A DNA stretch of 64,000 nt from Stercorarius parasiticus (taxonomy: Eukaryota; Chordata; Aves; Charadriiformes; Stercorariidae), in NCBI GenBank assembly GCA_013396915.1, contig VWZL01002834.1, positions 2,141,980 through 2,205,979 of the forward strand, given 5' to 3'. The notes under the pieces were generated by a model. That model was not told where the DNA came from and searched no databases. It worked only from the letters and a program-made list of their open reading frames with translations. The position numbers were made by a program, and so were the translations under genes. Of the stretch, positions 36,567-50,020 are shown one piece after another. Every line of letters starts with the position of its first letter. Position 1 is the first letter of the stretch.

Positions 36567-39500
36567 GTGAGTTGGATGCTCAGAAATGGGAATCGGTCTA
36601 GTCATCCCGAGAGAAATCATCCCCATTTGTGAGTCAAAGCCTGCAGTCTCTTGCCTGAGATGAAGGGAATCTCCCAAGGGCAGCTAATCTTGCACGATCT
36701 CATCACTCGAGATCAAACATCACGATATCGGGTCAATAGATATTTCTAAAAGTACATGCAAACCTCATTCAAATTCACATTTAGCTCTAGCCAAAACACA
36801 ACCCGAATCACGATACAAATAACCTCCTCCTCAGCCCACCTTCATTGCCGTTCTGTTTCAGTGGCAGATGCAGCACAGAAAAGATGCCTGAGTGCTTAAT
36901 TCAGAAATTTACTGTTTAAGGCATTACTTGTATGAACACCAGCGTAACACATAGAATACCAATGCCCTAAATTTAGTAGTTTTGTCTGAGTCATTTTCAC
37001 TATGTGGGAGGGCTGTGAAGACACTCCACAGAGTGGAGAAACTTGCTGATGGTGTCTGTCCAATGAGATTAATTTTTTTTAAAAGTCAGAACACAACAGA
37101 ACTACAGATATGTTTGTGAGTAAAATGCAGTTTGTTGCAGACTTTGGTACAGGAAAGGGGTGGTGTTGCTCTCCACCCACTTCAAAAGCTGAAGTCGAGT
37201 TTGACTGATACGCATCTCTGATACTGAAATAGGTACTGAACTTTTCATGACAGCAACACGCAGACACAGGTAAACACTCTGGCTGCGTGATTTGGAGGGA
37301 CATGATGTGGTGTAATCCCCAGATTTGTCTGTGCAATTACATTTTATTTTCAGATCTTCTAGCAATAGCAGTTGCGTTGTTACAATCCTACACATTGGCA
37401 ACCAGCAGCCAAAAGCTATTCCTGGGCTTATTCACTGAGGGATGAAATGTTGTCCCACTGAAGACCAGGTGACTTTTGCCACAGAAATCGTTCAGTAGGG
37501 CCAGGAATACACGCACAGTTTTTGAAATAGATGTGGGCACGAGTAATTAAGTGTGGATGTGAAGGAGGCATTTAGACCTGGTATTCTAAAATGGTAACGC
37601 TTACCTTCCTGCCAGCCTGGATTTTATTCTTACTCCATTAGCCTTTCTGCTTGAATGCAACTAATTTCAAGTTGATATGAATGAACTTAGCAATTCCATT
37701 TTGGAGATTTTTTTTCCTGGAACCCTGTGGAATAAAACTGCTCCTCTCATCAAATGAAAACCTAACTTCACTGCCTTGAGTTTAGTCAGAATTTATCATG
37801 TTTTTAATCTGAATAAAAGTAGTTCTAGCCCAACCCCTGCACTCTGGATTTGGAGTGGACTCTTCATCAGGCAGAGATGAAGCATGTTTTCGTGTACTGC
37901 ATGCTGTCTGATATCAGCATGGCAGATACGTAAACATGCTAGGACTTGATCCTATGGCCCTGATTCTCATGAGTTCAGGGCTCTGCTCGCACAAGCTGGA
38001 GGATCAGCTGTAATGTGTTTAATGCCAATGCAATGAACTCTGTTCCTAGAGAAAGTCCAGTAAAATCAAAAGCTTGTTAATAGAAAAAGTAGTTAGCTGT
38101 TATCGTAAACGGAACAAAATGCCAAACAAAATCCTGCTCTGCTGTTTGTTCCCATGCAGGCATTTAGCTGCCAGGAAAGACCAGTCTTATAAACATGAAA
38201 TTATATCCATGGTAACATGCAAGCCGTGTTTAACTTTGCAGCATGTTAAAAGGTACATTGAAAAAAACCATTTTTGTATTTTACTGCTGAGAATAGCAAT
38301 TATGACTTCTAAGTCAGCTATTCTGACTCAGTCTGCTTGGGAGTTGTTGACTGGTGAGGGTAAGGGCCAGAGGCACAGCTCCTTCCTCAGAACGCTTGCT
38401 GTTGCTAGACATTCCCAGAAGGTATTATTGCTTAAATACAGCTTGTGTTTTCTTTATCCAGATCCCTTTAACTTGAAAGATATGGCAGGTTGTGATAGCG
38501 GACTGCAGTGAAGTCCCACCTGTGCTCTTCTGCCCTTCCTGAGCGAGCAGTGCTGGGGCTGTGCAGATGCCGTGCATGCGCCCTTTTTGAGTAAGTGCTG
38601 GATTCAAGGAGCCTGCTCTGTGATACGGCATCCTGGGACTGTAAGCACTCTGCTCAGGTGCTGTTTAGTGACACCTGCATTGTGCTAGAAAGCAGACGGT
38701 GCTTACAGAGGGGGAGAGCAGCTGGAGTAGGGAGTAGACTGAATTAATGTCTGGGCTGGAAAACATATTGGGAAAAGTAACTGAAAGATCCCAACTTGGA
38801 GCAAAAGCTGAAGCTGAAAACTGCAGATGGTTTTCTTGTATGTACGATAATGTCAAACCCAAAAAAGGGAGTTTTCACACTCTGTTGTCTGTTTAGCGCA
38901 AACTGAAAATTATGTACTGGAAAATGGAGCCCCGTGTCTGGAGAAAACAGCTATGACTGTGCCTATACAATACCATATAGGACTCTGTGGAAGTTGTGCT
39001 TGACTGCTTTTGCAGAGATCTCTGAAGCCGTGAGCTCTGTTTGCCATGGAATGGAGGGAGGGAAAAAGCAATGGGGTGTGTTCTCAGTAGTTTTTGTCTC
39101 TTAGAACCTTCATGATAATGCCACTCTGAGTGAATTGTTGTGCTAGGAATGACTTCTAAAAACCAGAAAATTAAGGGCAGCAGAACAGCCCATGCTGGAT
39201 GTGAGGGAAGTGTCAGACGTCACAATGGCTACAGCTGGATCCCACAAAGCGTAGTGGAAAAGGAGAACAGGATGTTCTGGTAGCTGCTGTCTTGTGTGTG
39301 TCTTGAAGCAAAGGGGGTGCTGGATGCAGTAGCCTGGGTGTCTGGCTCTGAAAAGACAACAGCATCTTTGAAGAAGATACATATTTTTGCTGTCTTACTT
39401 TAGCTGTTCTTCAGGGTTCTGTTTTTTTTTTTTTTTATCTACGCAGAGGTGAGACAAAGATGATACAAGATGCACTTTGTGTAGAAATTTAACAACACGT

Positions 39501-42500
39501 GTTCTAGTATGTACCTCTCTTAACAGAAAAGTGGAGATAGTTTATCAGCACCACCTGTCCCCTCACTTGGATAAATCCCTTTTTAACTAACAGTCAACAT
39601 TGTTGTGTAAGAGAGACTCAGACCCATCTCTCCAGCTGGACAAGGAGGGTTGGGCTGTGCTGTGCCTTTCCCACTTTTGTACGGTGGACACAGACCGTGT
39701 CTTCCAGCAGGGTATACGATTTGGGATTGCGAGACCCAACAGTGCCTCAGGTACTGGAGGTACCGTGTTCAGGCTGCGGAGGATGAAGAGTGTCTGAGAT
39801 GCCTGACCACTAAGTTGTTCGCTCACTGGCCTGAGGGGAGAGACATGAAGCACGAGGCAGTATCAGAATAGCATTCTAGGGGCCTGAATCCACAGTAACT
39901 TTTTACATGCCACTTCAGTGAGAGTTGTCTGTTCCATCATCTTTGAAATACTTATCTTCAGATGCCTAAAATGAGAGCTTAGGAGCCTGAAGTACCTAAT
40001 TTTGAGAAGAAAATGGCCTTTGTTTATGGGGAGTTTCTCGAAAGGGCTTTAGTGGTCATTCTGTAAAGAACTTTGGATTCTACCTTGGGTGGTGGTGTCC
40101 CTCGTGGGCTATGTGTAGCTCAGTCCGTAGAGGGGTCGATGCAAGGCATATTTGCTGTATCAGCTTTGTGGGTGCTTTGGCCTTTGCTCTGGATCTTAGA
40201 TCTAGTCATGCAACTCTTCTCCTTTTGCAGGATGATAGTATCTTTAGATCTGTCTGCTGGGTTCTTCCTCCTTTCATGCTAAAGAGGTGTGTGGGAGAAG
40301 GTGGCCAGGCGTGTCAGTAATGTAATGACCTTTTACTGATGGAGGCTCACTGGTGGTGTGTACTGACAACACACTCCAGCAGTGGATGCATCTATTTCAG
40401 CAGAGCTGTGCCTCCTACGGATTAATGTTGTGGGAGCAGAAGGAAAGAAACAATACTTGCAGAAGTCTAGGTGTTAGTGTGTAACAGCTGTGCTGGTGGA
40501 CACCCAAAGTGGGGGTCCAATGTTAGCCATGGGTTTCACTCCTTCACATTCTAGTGTACTGCATGCCTGCAGAACTCAGTTGTGTGCATGTAGCTGGGAT
40601 CCTGTCTGCCGCTTTCATTTCTGCTGTGGGAAATCTCATTAAAAAGGTCCTTGAGCACTGGCTAGAACTGTGGCACCCATGTGGACTCAGAGACCCCACT
40701 AACTCAAGGACTTTCCCATAATGTTAGCAGACCTCAGGGAAGACCTACAGCACTTGGATCCTGATCTCAGACCAAATGCCTGTCAGGTGTCAGTGAGGGG
40801 AATTTGATAGGATTTTCCTCATCCCACCATTAAGTGCCCACTACTGGGTTGTTCTGATGAAGAGAAAACAGGACCCACTGAAAGGCTATTTTTCCATGAG
40901 GTTAACTTCAGCTTACTGGTGACAGCTATGGTGGGTGGCTATTGAACCAAGAGTGTCAAAGCCAACATCTAAAGTGACCTTTATGCTGTTTACTCAGAGC
41001 AGTAACAGACTCGCCCCCGACTTCCTGATAGGGACCATCACTTATCAAGAAGTAAGAAGAGCAAGTGGCTAGATATGGAAATCATTGTGGGAGTGAGCCT
41101 AATTGAAAACATACAGCATTGTACAGAAGTAATATTAAGACACCGGTAACCTTTACCTCTTCTATGGAATATGTATGTAGAAACTAAGACAGGAGAATTA
41201 CCAGGAATTGGGAAAAAAGAAATATATATTATCCATTCCAAACCAAATAGAGAACCTTTTCTTGGGCAGACAGATGTGTATCGTTTAATTCAAGTATTTC
41301 CCTAAGGTTGTGCCACGTGTCCCATGATCCTTTTTCCTACTTATGCCGTAAAGTGTCAGAAATCAGTGATTTTCATCTCACTTAAGTGAAACTTTTTAGA
41401 AAAGGAGTCTAAAGTAAACTAAGGGATTAAGTAGACACTAAAAATCCAATAAACTCTTAACTTAGTAGCTAGATATGCAGAAAGATGAATACCAATAGAA
41501 GCCAATGAGACTGGTTTCCAGTCTAATTTTGAAACCTAAATTAGGTTCTTACTTAAAAAAAAAAAAGTTTATAATAAGACAAACAAATATATATTTTAAT
41601 ACATGCTTTAAATATGCTTTGAAAAGTGCCTGGAATTTTAATGGATTTACCTCAATAAGCTATGTTGTACCATTTCACCATCTCAAACTAAGCTTGTTTT
41701 TAGCTAATGTTGACCTGGTTTTGTTCAAGAGGTTGTTTTTCTTTTAATTAATTTTTCTCCTAATTTGAGTCAGAATGGCAGCACCATCTAATCCCAGTTT
41801 TGTATTTGCTAGGAAATGTCTAGACTGGCTAGCGTGAAAGTTTTCATCCTGGAAGGTTTTAGTAAGATCCTTCTCCACTTGGTATACACGTCACATAAGT
41901 AAGTACCGAAACTGAAAGTTTCAGATGCGATACACCACCTAGTAATAAACTGTTTCAACCTTTTTTTTTTTAAAGGAAAAGAAACACCATCTTTTGGCAG
42001 TGTTTCCTCTCAAACCTCAGAGACTTGCTGATCTGCCATGCAGATCTGTACTGTGGTTGCAAATTATCAAAACAGAACTAAAGATTTTTATATCTACTCT
42101 TCCCACCCAGCACTCACAGCTCTTCCCCCTTCCCTGTCGGGTAGTTTCTAAAGGCGTTGAGGAGACAGGAAGGGAAGGGATGCAGAACTGACCATTGGAC
42201 AGATAAATGGACGCATAGTGCCAACAAGTAAGCCTCATTTCTTCAGGAATGTAGCCTGAAAACGCCTTGCTAACTAGAATGGATTGGGAATATTTTATTT
42301 CTTGTGGAAAACTGCAGGTTTTTTGAGGGGGGGCAGAGGGGAAGCAAGATAGAAGCGACTGGTTTCCACATCCGATTCAGGAACTTGCAAGTCTTCAGGA
42401 CAAATGACCCATTCTCTTTCTTAAACTCAGGGGTTTTTTAATGTGAATGATGGTTTTCTGTCGTCTTGTGCTGTTGTGATACATCATGGGAACATCTGGC

Positions 42501-43250
42501 AATGATGCATGTTGGACATGGAGTTCAGTTGCAAGAAATCGTCTATGAAGGATAATGACATCCAAACCATAACTCCAGTAAGTCACTGGGATGTTCAATT
42601 TCTTACCAAATTTTGGAAATTTCTTTGCGATTTTCCATGCAAAGCAGGCGCTTGGAGTGAAAAAGGTCATTTTGATAAAAATCCAACTTTTCACTAAAAT
42701 CAGTTATCTTCAGCACCCTGTCCCAAAATCTGTCATGTTCACAGTATTCCAGAACAGCTTTGCCATCTGTCAGAAGCATTTTTAGGTAACAAATTATTCA
42801 ACCTAACTGTGCCCTATCTTCGCCACACCAGTTGTGTGTGTCTTTGAAGTTCCTTGGGATAGATAAGCCTGAGGCTCCCCAATGCCTGCAGGAATGCCCA
42901 GATGCTGAAGGGGGAACCCCTGGAGCCAGGAAACAGGATTATCCTGAGGACATGGGTGTTTCTGAAGCACCAGCCATCTCCTGAGTGGAGATGTCTTTGC
43001 CTACTACTGTAGAAAGCAAGTGTGTTCCAGCACGGAGGTAGCACTGTTTCAGAGAGGAGCATATGTCTTGCTCTCCCTTTAAAATGGATCCTCCTTTGCA
43101 TATTGTGTGTTCTGGTAGGAGGTGGGAGGTCACACCCAGACTCTTCCTGACAAGATCCAAACTCTCATTATCCACCCCCAGTCACTGCCTAAAACATATG
43201 AAAAATCCTCAAATAAAGGATTCATCTCTTCCTGCCATGTGTCCTAATCA
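36567..43250. other. Noncoding stretch, no recognised gene
   Basis: No supported gene. Contains an unusual CpG-bearing, G-poor patch at about 36690-36850, a T-run at 39422-39436, an A-run at 41563-41573 and AT-rich DNA at 41.4-41.9 kb. A 145-codon plus-strand ORF at 38074-38511 has no known domain. Confidence 0.55.
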
Positions 43251-43274
43251 CTTTGATCCTTTTTAGGATCAAAG
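43251..43274. repeat. Perfect inverted repeat, 10-base arms
   Basis: CTTTGATCCT and AGGATCAAAG are separated by TTTT. As RNA on the plus strand it would form a short stem. It is not followed by a T-run, so it is not a Pol III terminator structure. Confidence 0.8.
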
Positions 43275-43330
43275 CCTGAATTTTTGTTGTGTGATTTCAG
43301 TAGGATAAGAGGGGAGTCCCCTTTCCAAAG

Positions 43331-43390
43331 CCCTGTGGTTAAGGTACCTTCTGAGGAGGTGAGAGACATGGGTTTGAATGATGAATACGT
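43331..43390 (+). repeat. tRNA-derived SINE head, MIR-like
   Basis: 'ctgtggttaaggtacc' then 'gaggaggtgagagacatggg' then 'tttgaatgatgaata' follows the tRNA-related MIR head ('agtggttaaggcact...aggagacctgggttcgaatccc'), including box-B-like 'ggtttgaat'. The A box is degraded, so it is a dead relic rather than a tRNA gene. Confidence 0.45.
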
Positions 43391-44865
43391 ATCTTCTGCT
43401 TCCTTTCAAGAGCATGCTAATTACTAGACTGTGATATGAGAAGCAGACAGTGTTGCCACTATCAAAATCAGTTACTCAGCCTGGGTTTTAAAAGAAGGTG
43501 GCCACAGCCAAGTTTGAGAGCCTAGCCCAGTGATGGGTCGGTGCGCTTGTAGTGTGGGAGGTAGCCAGGCTTTCTGGATCTGGGTTTCTGTCTGGAGGCG
43601 AGTTCGGTCAAGTCTCTGAGTCTGGGGGATATCTTGTGCAGGCACGGGGGGATATGGACTCAAATGCACGGACATTGCAGGCTCTGGTGGGCAGGGGAAG
43701 CCTTATCTAGCCGTAGTTCTGGACTTTATTTTCTCCAAGTGCTGAAATGCAAATGGAATGTGTCACTATGAGAGCTGTTGAATATTTTGTCATGAGACCA
43801 CTAATGAATTTGATAGCCACCACATTCACCAGTTGGTGGAACAGATTTACCCATCATTTCTGAAGTTGAGTTTTAAGTGAATGGGACTTCACTCATGGTT
43901 AAAGGTTTGGGGTTTTTTTTAAATGCGCTTAAATATCTTGCTGGAGCGGGACTTTTAACAGTGTTATTTTGTTTCCTCAAGTCTCCTTCAAGATAAGGTT
44001 TTCTTGTATTCTGAAATGATGTGGCAGAAGGCAAAAAATAATCTAGTGACTCATTAGGAAATAAACAGAGGCATAATTGCCATCTGTGTTTCAGTCCGTT
44101 TAATCTTTTCTCTCTCCAGTCATGGAAAAAAGTTCATAAAAAAAGTTGAAGTCTGGTTTTGTGATATTTTTGAGAGACGCTGGCTTAAAAAAATTACAGA
44201 AAAGAAAGGAAAAAAACCCTCAATACTGGCTCTATACATTATCTTAGACAAAATGTATTAAATTTCTGACACCCTACTCATCAAATTCTGACCTTGATTT
44301 GACCCCATTGGCTTTTTACTGTTTGATGTTCTCAAACGATTTGGTGCCACTTTTCGTTAGTAGTGCAGTTAATTTTGAGTGTTAGATAGAGATCAATAGT
44401 CATAGCTTGAAATTGGCACTTTTGGAGGAAAAATATGTTGTGTGGCAGTAACATAGATTTGATAGTACTTCAGTTAAGAAAATGGTGTACTCTTTCATTA
44501 TTGTTTTCAATGACAGTATCCAGAGTGTTATTTCATTCTCCTACCAAGCTTCTGACAGTCTCTTGTAATATCTTATCTATCAAAGAGTTTTCATTCCTCT
44601 CCTTTCATGCTTGGCTTCTGGAGTGGAACTTTATTTAAAAGGTCCCTGAAATTAGAAAGAATGACCATGGCACTTCTGCTATGAAGCTGGTCAGTAAGAA
44701 ATAAACCCCCTTACTTCTAGACTTGTGTCTGGCCTCCTGCTTGCCCACATTGAAATCTCATTTAATGTGCTGGCTGTACGACGGAAGCTTAGCTGTCAGG
44801 AGGAAGTAAGTGGCCTTTTGGATAGGGTCTAGTCTTCTCACAGGTAGCTGGGGTTTGCGTATTAG

Positions 44866-44891
44866 CATATGGACATAAAAATGTCCATATG
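44866..44891. repeat. Perfect inverted repeat, 11-base arms, AAAA loop
   Basis: CATATGGACAT and ATGTCCATATG flank AAAA, giving the longest perfect short hairpin I saw in the window. The flanking bases do not pair, so the stem does not extend to microRNA-precursor length. It contains CCATAT-type words close to a CArG half-site. Function unknown. Confidence 0.85.
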
Positions 44892-47800
44892 AGCCCTGTG
44901 ATTGCTTTCAGCCTGTTGCTGCAGTGAGAGGTGGGCTTCCCTCTGCAGGGGACGGTTGTTCCTACACTACTGCTTGGAGTAGCTGGAGTACACAGCTGCT
45001 CTGGAGTACTTAGCTGGGGCCGAGGCAGTCTGCAGGGCACAGGATTTTCCAAGACTCTGCTCCTTTCTGTGGAGTCCCATCCCAGAGCACCTGGTACTGT
45101 GGAGGTGTGATGAAGGTCTTCTTCAGGCTTACAGCAATGCCGGTGCTGAGCAGTTGGGGGAGTTTTCAGCGTGCCACTAAAATCTGGCCTCCAGTGCAAG
45201 TGTGCCCTTCCTCCTGTGTAACTTTGGATATCCTGACTAGTTTCATCCAAATTCGACAGGTGGTTGGAAGTATGTTTTTGACCAAATTCAATGAAATGAC
45301 ATACATGGAGGTAGGGAAGAAAATGCAGACAGGCCCAGGAGAGGAGAGGCTGTGGAGAGGGGCACCTGGGAGAAAGATGTCATGACAATCGCAGGTACAG
45401 AGATATATCAGCCATGGCTTTTGCCTTCTTCGTAGCAAGGAATCCAGCCTTTGGACACTGATGAATAAGGAACCTGGCTGCAGTGGTCTGCTGCTCTTGC
45501 AGCTATTTGATTAATTTTCATGTATTTCCTAGGAAAATCATGAGGACCTCTCTTCCACCAACTACTTGGAAAACATTCACCAGACTCCCCCCCAAAATAA
45601 GTTTTCTTCAAAGATGAAGTAGTTTGTCAGGTGCCTTGTGAAGAGCTTTTTAAATGCCAAGTGCTAACAATTTCAGATCAGCAAAGTCTGTAGTTTCTCT
45701 TTTAACTTGGAACCAATGACAAAAATTACCTGGATGTGTTTTTGATGAGTTGATGAAGCAGGGAAGGGTGGAGCTGTGTGGAGAGTTATTCTCCTGTGCA
45801 TTAGTTAATCATTTGAATTACTACAGTGTAATCCGGACAATTGTTCCTTTTATACCACCAGCCTTGTGGCTGCTGCCTGGGAGCAGAAATAATCTTCATC
45901 TGTGCTGGGAAGCAGTCCGTTCAGATGTACTGATGGGATATCCAGACTCATAATTCAGAGGAGGTCTTACCAACAGAAAAGCTCATCAAAGTGAACACTG
46001 TCAGTCATGGCACATGCAGCTGCTCTTTCAAAGCGATTCACTTAGGCCAGGTTTAAATGGCAGATGAGGTCAGAGTTGTCTGCTCCATAAAATGATGCTC
46101 TGTAGGAACCGGTGCTGATGGTGGCAGTGGCCGGGCAGGAGAGGCTCGTGCTGGGGGCTCACTGGCTCGATGGAGGCTGTTGGCAGCCAGCAGTAATTGT
46201 TCCACAGTTATCTCTGATACTTCAGTGTGTTACTGCCATTAGTCCACTTGTTTGAGTTTGTGATTACGGGAAACAAATGCACTTAGTAAAAAAGACCGCA
46301 AATATACTAATTTGACACAATTTATTAATATGCGCTTCACAAGGAACCCAAGGGGCTTTCAAGACCTGTCCCTTTGGGAGTGTTCAGCTCATTACAACAG
46401 CTGAAAATGAAGGAAGAGTGTTATCAAGTGAGTCCTTTCTAGAGGCACAGCTCTTTCTTATCCCATTCAGCAGAAAGGAATATCAGTTTCCATTTCTTAC
46501 CCTCTGTGGCCTCTTCTGGCTGTTTACTTGAGAACCAAGTGCCCAAGCCACAAATCATTTTTACACCTTGGAAGCCAAGATGCCCCATTTAAAACTATAT
46601 CAATTCTCATTGTCTTTGTTCTCTTAAGTCATGATACCTGACCTCATTAAGGAAGAGAGTGGACGATATGCAAAGTAGTGGCTCAGCTGGTATGCAGGAT
46701 CTTTGAGTGATGTAAATAACTGCCAATGTAAGAAATTCAACAGAGCACTTTTCACCCCTGAAGATCTGCCCCGTGCTATTAGCAATGAAGTCTCTTTGGA
46801 GAAAAAGGAAACAGGGAGAGACTTCCAAAAGGCAGGATTGTCTTAGTTTGTTAAGAAACCTGTGGCATGTCATTATCAGCTCTTCCTAGGTGGCAATCAG
46901 AAGTTACAGAGTCCAAATGCAAATACAGACTGCAGGGAAAATGACAGAGCAGACAGGTCCAGTTTCCAAAGGATTCCTGTATCTTTGAGTAGATACCTCA
47001 GCAGAGATGGCTGTGAATGGAAGCAGTTGTGGTTGTGGCAGGTGCACCGTGATGCATTTCATGAAGAAGTGAGGACTTCTGTAACAGGGACAGGCCTCTG
47101 AAAGTAGTAATATTTTCCTTTTTGCTTGCTTTACCATTCAACCTCTGGAGAGCATGTGCAGATAAAACAGGAAAGAAATACTTCTCCGTGACTTTCTAGC
47201 TGTTCAGCTGGGGAGCAATGGCTGAGTGATAGGACAAAGACTGCTGAGAAGGTGTGTTGTAGATACTCGTGACTCATGCTCTTTGCCTGACAGCACCTCT
47301 GAGGCCTGCAGATATGAAAGGGAGTTAGAGCTTGTACTAAGGAGCTTCATGCTTTTGTTCTCTGACTCAGGTCTGGAAGTGCTTTGTGTACTGCTTTCCT
47401 GACATTTATGTCTCCTGAAGGCAATTGCATTTAGCATGCTTGTCAATAGGTCTATGTTCTCCTAGCCACAAGCCCCAGCCTGCTGTCAGGAGGGCTTGGA
47501 CCTATCAAAGGGATGTTCTCCCAACCTGAGTTTAATCTGCAGCTGCTTGGAGAGGTTTTCCCAATGGGAACACTGGGGGCGTACCAAGATACCAACTTCT
47601 CAGATGCGTGGCTGGGGTTCATACATCATCTTATCTAGGGAAGCCCATAGGTGTACATGCACTTCAAGGGGAGGACTGGAAACTCAGGTTCCTTTCAAGG
47701 GTGTGTCTTTGTGGCAGACTCCTGCTGTAATCAATGAGCTCATGATAAATCATAAATTCCTCTCCTAGAGACAAAGCCTCAGTGGTGCTGAGTACCAGAA

Positions 47801-49959
47801 ATTCCCCTTAGCTTCAATGGCAGCTGCAGGTGCTGAGCGTCCTGGTCACATCTGTGAGACTCTGGCCCCGGGCCTCACCTCCTGCAAGGGGCAGCCATAC
47901 CATAGGTCCTTACTCTGCAGACAGGCGTTCCTCCCTGTCAGATCCAACTGCGTTTGGTGGGTACATACTCCTTGGCTGGGATTTATTACTAGTGGAATAA
48001 AGTTACCTCACTGCTTTAAATCCAGTTAAACAGCAGGACAAAGATTTAGTAAAACCAAACCTTTAATAAAACTTTGTTTATCTTCTTCACATACCCTCTG
48101 TGACTCATCTGGGTCCCTGAGCAGCTGCCTTCCTTCCCAAGTGCAGTTTTAAACCAAAAACAAGGCTCAGGCCTTACCTCCCAACAGCCATGAAGTGTGT
48201 TTTGAAAAGCACTGCCAACTGTAGCTGCTTCTGCTCCTCTCGTTTACACTTTTCCTGACTGATAGGTGTCAGTGACAATGTACATTACTCCCAAGTTATT
48301 CTAGAGCAGCTCCAGAGCTGTGCTAGGGAATTTTCCCAGGTTATGGCACCAGCTGTTCAGAGAGGTGTTTAACAACATGCTTGACAGTACATTTAGGTGA
48401 TGCCAGTGATTACTGAAGCAGCACATACAGTTACAGGTAAGACATGCTTAAAAATGTCTTGCTCAGTTAGGACTGGAGCCCTTAATCTACTCTGCACGCT
48501 GCAGTTTACCAGGAAATTTGGATTTGGTCACTGAGTTCAGTGGGAGCAAGAGCAAACTCCAGACTACTGAAGAGATGAATGAAAGAGTAATCACTAGAAG
48601 ACTTTGCAGATGAGATTTGATTGCCTTGCTGAATCTGGGGATTCTTCAAGGACGGGATCTGCGAGAAATCCCTGGCATGCTGCTGGTTACATAAAATTGC
48701 TATTAATAGTGAATTATTTTTAGAAAGGAAGCTGACATATTGTGTCAAATGATAATGATATGGTATTTGGTATAAGTAATGTGATGTACATTTGCAGCCT
48801 GGATTGTTAGGCACTTCTAGGTTTGCTAGAAATTTCAGGTACACCCTTACTGTCGGCAAAATGTGTAAGTAAATGAATTTGAACAGGAACCGCAAATTCA
48901 GAAGAAATGTCTAATTCACTTTGTTACTAGGACTACACATGTGCTGAAACAGTTTGGTCCAGTTCATTAGAGCCAGATGTAAAAATGCTGCCTCCAGCTA
49001 TCTCCATCCCCTGCAAACCACCTTCTGTGAGTACCTTTCCTCCCTGCCGCCCTCTCCTCCGAGCCCTCTGATCTCTGCCCGGTTGGTGAGTGACTGCTCA
49101 TCCTCTCGCCTTTACAGACCTTTCCCTCAAGGTGCCCACCCCCTCTGTAGCTGAGGGCAAAGCCTCCAAGTCTATCCAAATCTATAGTAGTGTGTGCCTG
49201 GTGTATACCTATATTGGTGTGGCGTGGTTGCATTCTTTGCATGACTGTACAGAAAGGAGCATCTGAGTGTTTGTGGATCTGGAAAGGATGTTTTTGTGTG
49301 CGCACAACCAGTCTGTGGGGCATGAGTATAACAGTTATGCAGTTTTATAGAGTGCGAACAGTATGCTGGGAAGCTCCGTGGTGCCTGTGATATTTCAGTC
49401 GAGCTGTTTTGGTCTAGGACTGAGTGTGTCTAAATTGTGGTGATAGCCGTTTTGAACAATGTCTTGCTATAATGTCCTGGAGCTGATTGTAACAATGGGA
49501 TAAAAGAATGGATTGTGAGAAGCAGAGGAAATACTGGACTTTAGTGCTTCTAGGAATAATAAAATGTCTGTTCTGCAGTATGTTTAGCAATGCATACAAA
49601 AACAAATAATCTGTGGGGTTGCTTAATGTTTTCCCAAGCTTTTATTAGGATGTTAAAGGTAAAATCTTGGCCATCTTGAAGGCAGTGGGAAACCCTACCT
49701 TTGCCTCTCCTGGGTCAGGGTTTCTCCCTTACGTGTGTACCTGTTGTAATTGGCAAATCACCAGAAACTCCATCACAGCTAAGCTAGGAGAGCAGAGAGA
49801 AGCAAGCATCTGAGATGTACTTTCTAAATAAAATGGAGTGCCCCCAGGCAGTGCTCAGGGGTGGATGTTGTACCTGGCCACACTCAGTCCGTCTCCACAC
49901 TGAGGTTCTCCTCAACAAAGAGGTGGGAAGAGCTAACAGGAAACATAGCTGCTTGAAAA

Positions 49960-50020
49960 CAGGGCTCAGAGGTGGTAAGGGACTCACGGCAGGCGAGGGC
50001 CAGAGCTGGGAAGAGACCCT
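49960..50020 (-). repeat. MIR/CORE-SINE-like relic, antisense
   Basis: The plus strand reads 'gctcagaggtggtaagggac', then 'gagggccagagctgggaag', then 'agacc', matching the reversed MIR core ('ggcacagagaggttaagtgac...ggcagagctgggaatagaacc'). One of the clearer relics here. Confidence 0.5.

Noticed and set aside
43331..43390. Possible tRNA gene (box-B-like 'ggtttgaat')
   Set aside because: No A box, no cloverleaf and no acceptor stem can be drawn; the text follows a SINE head instead.
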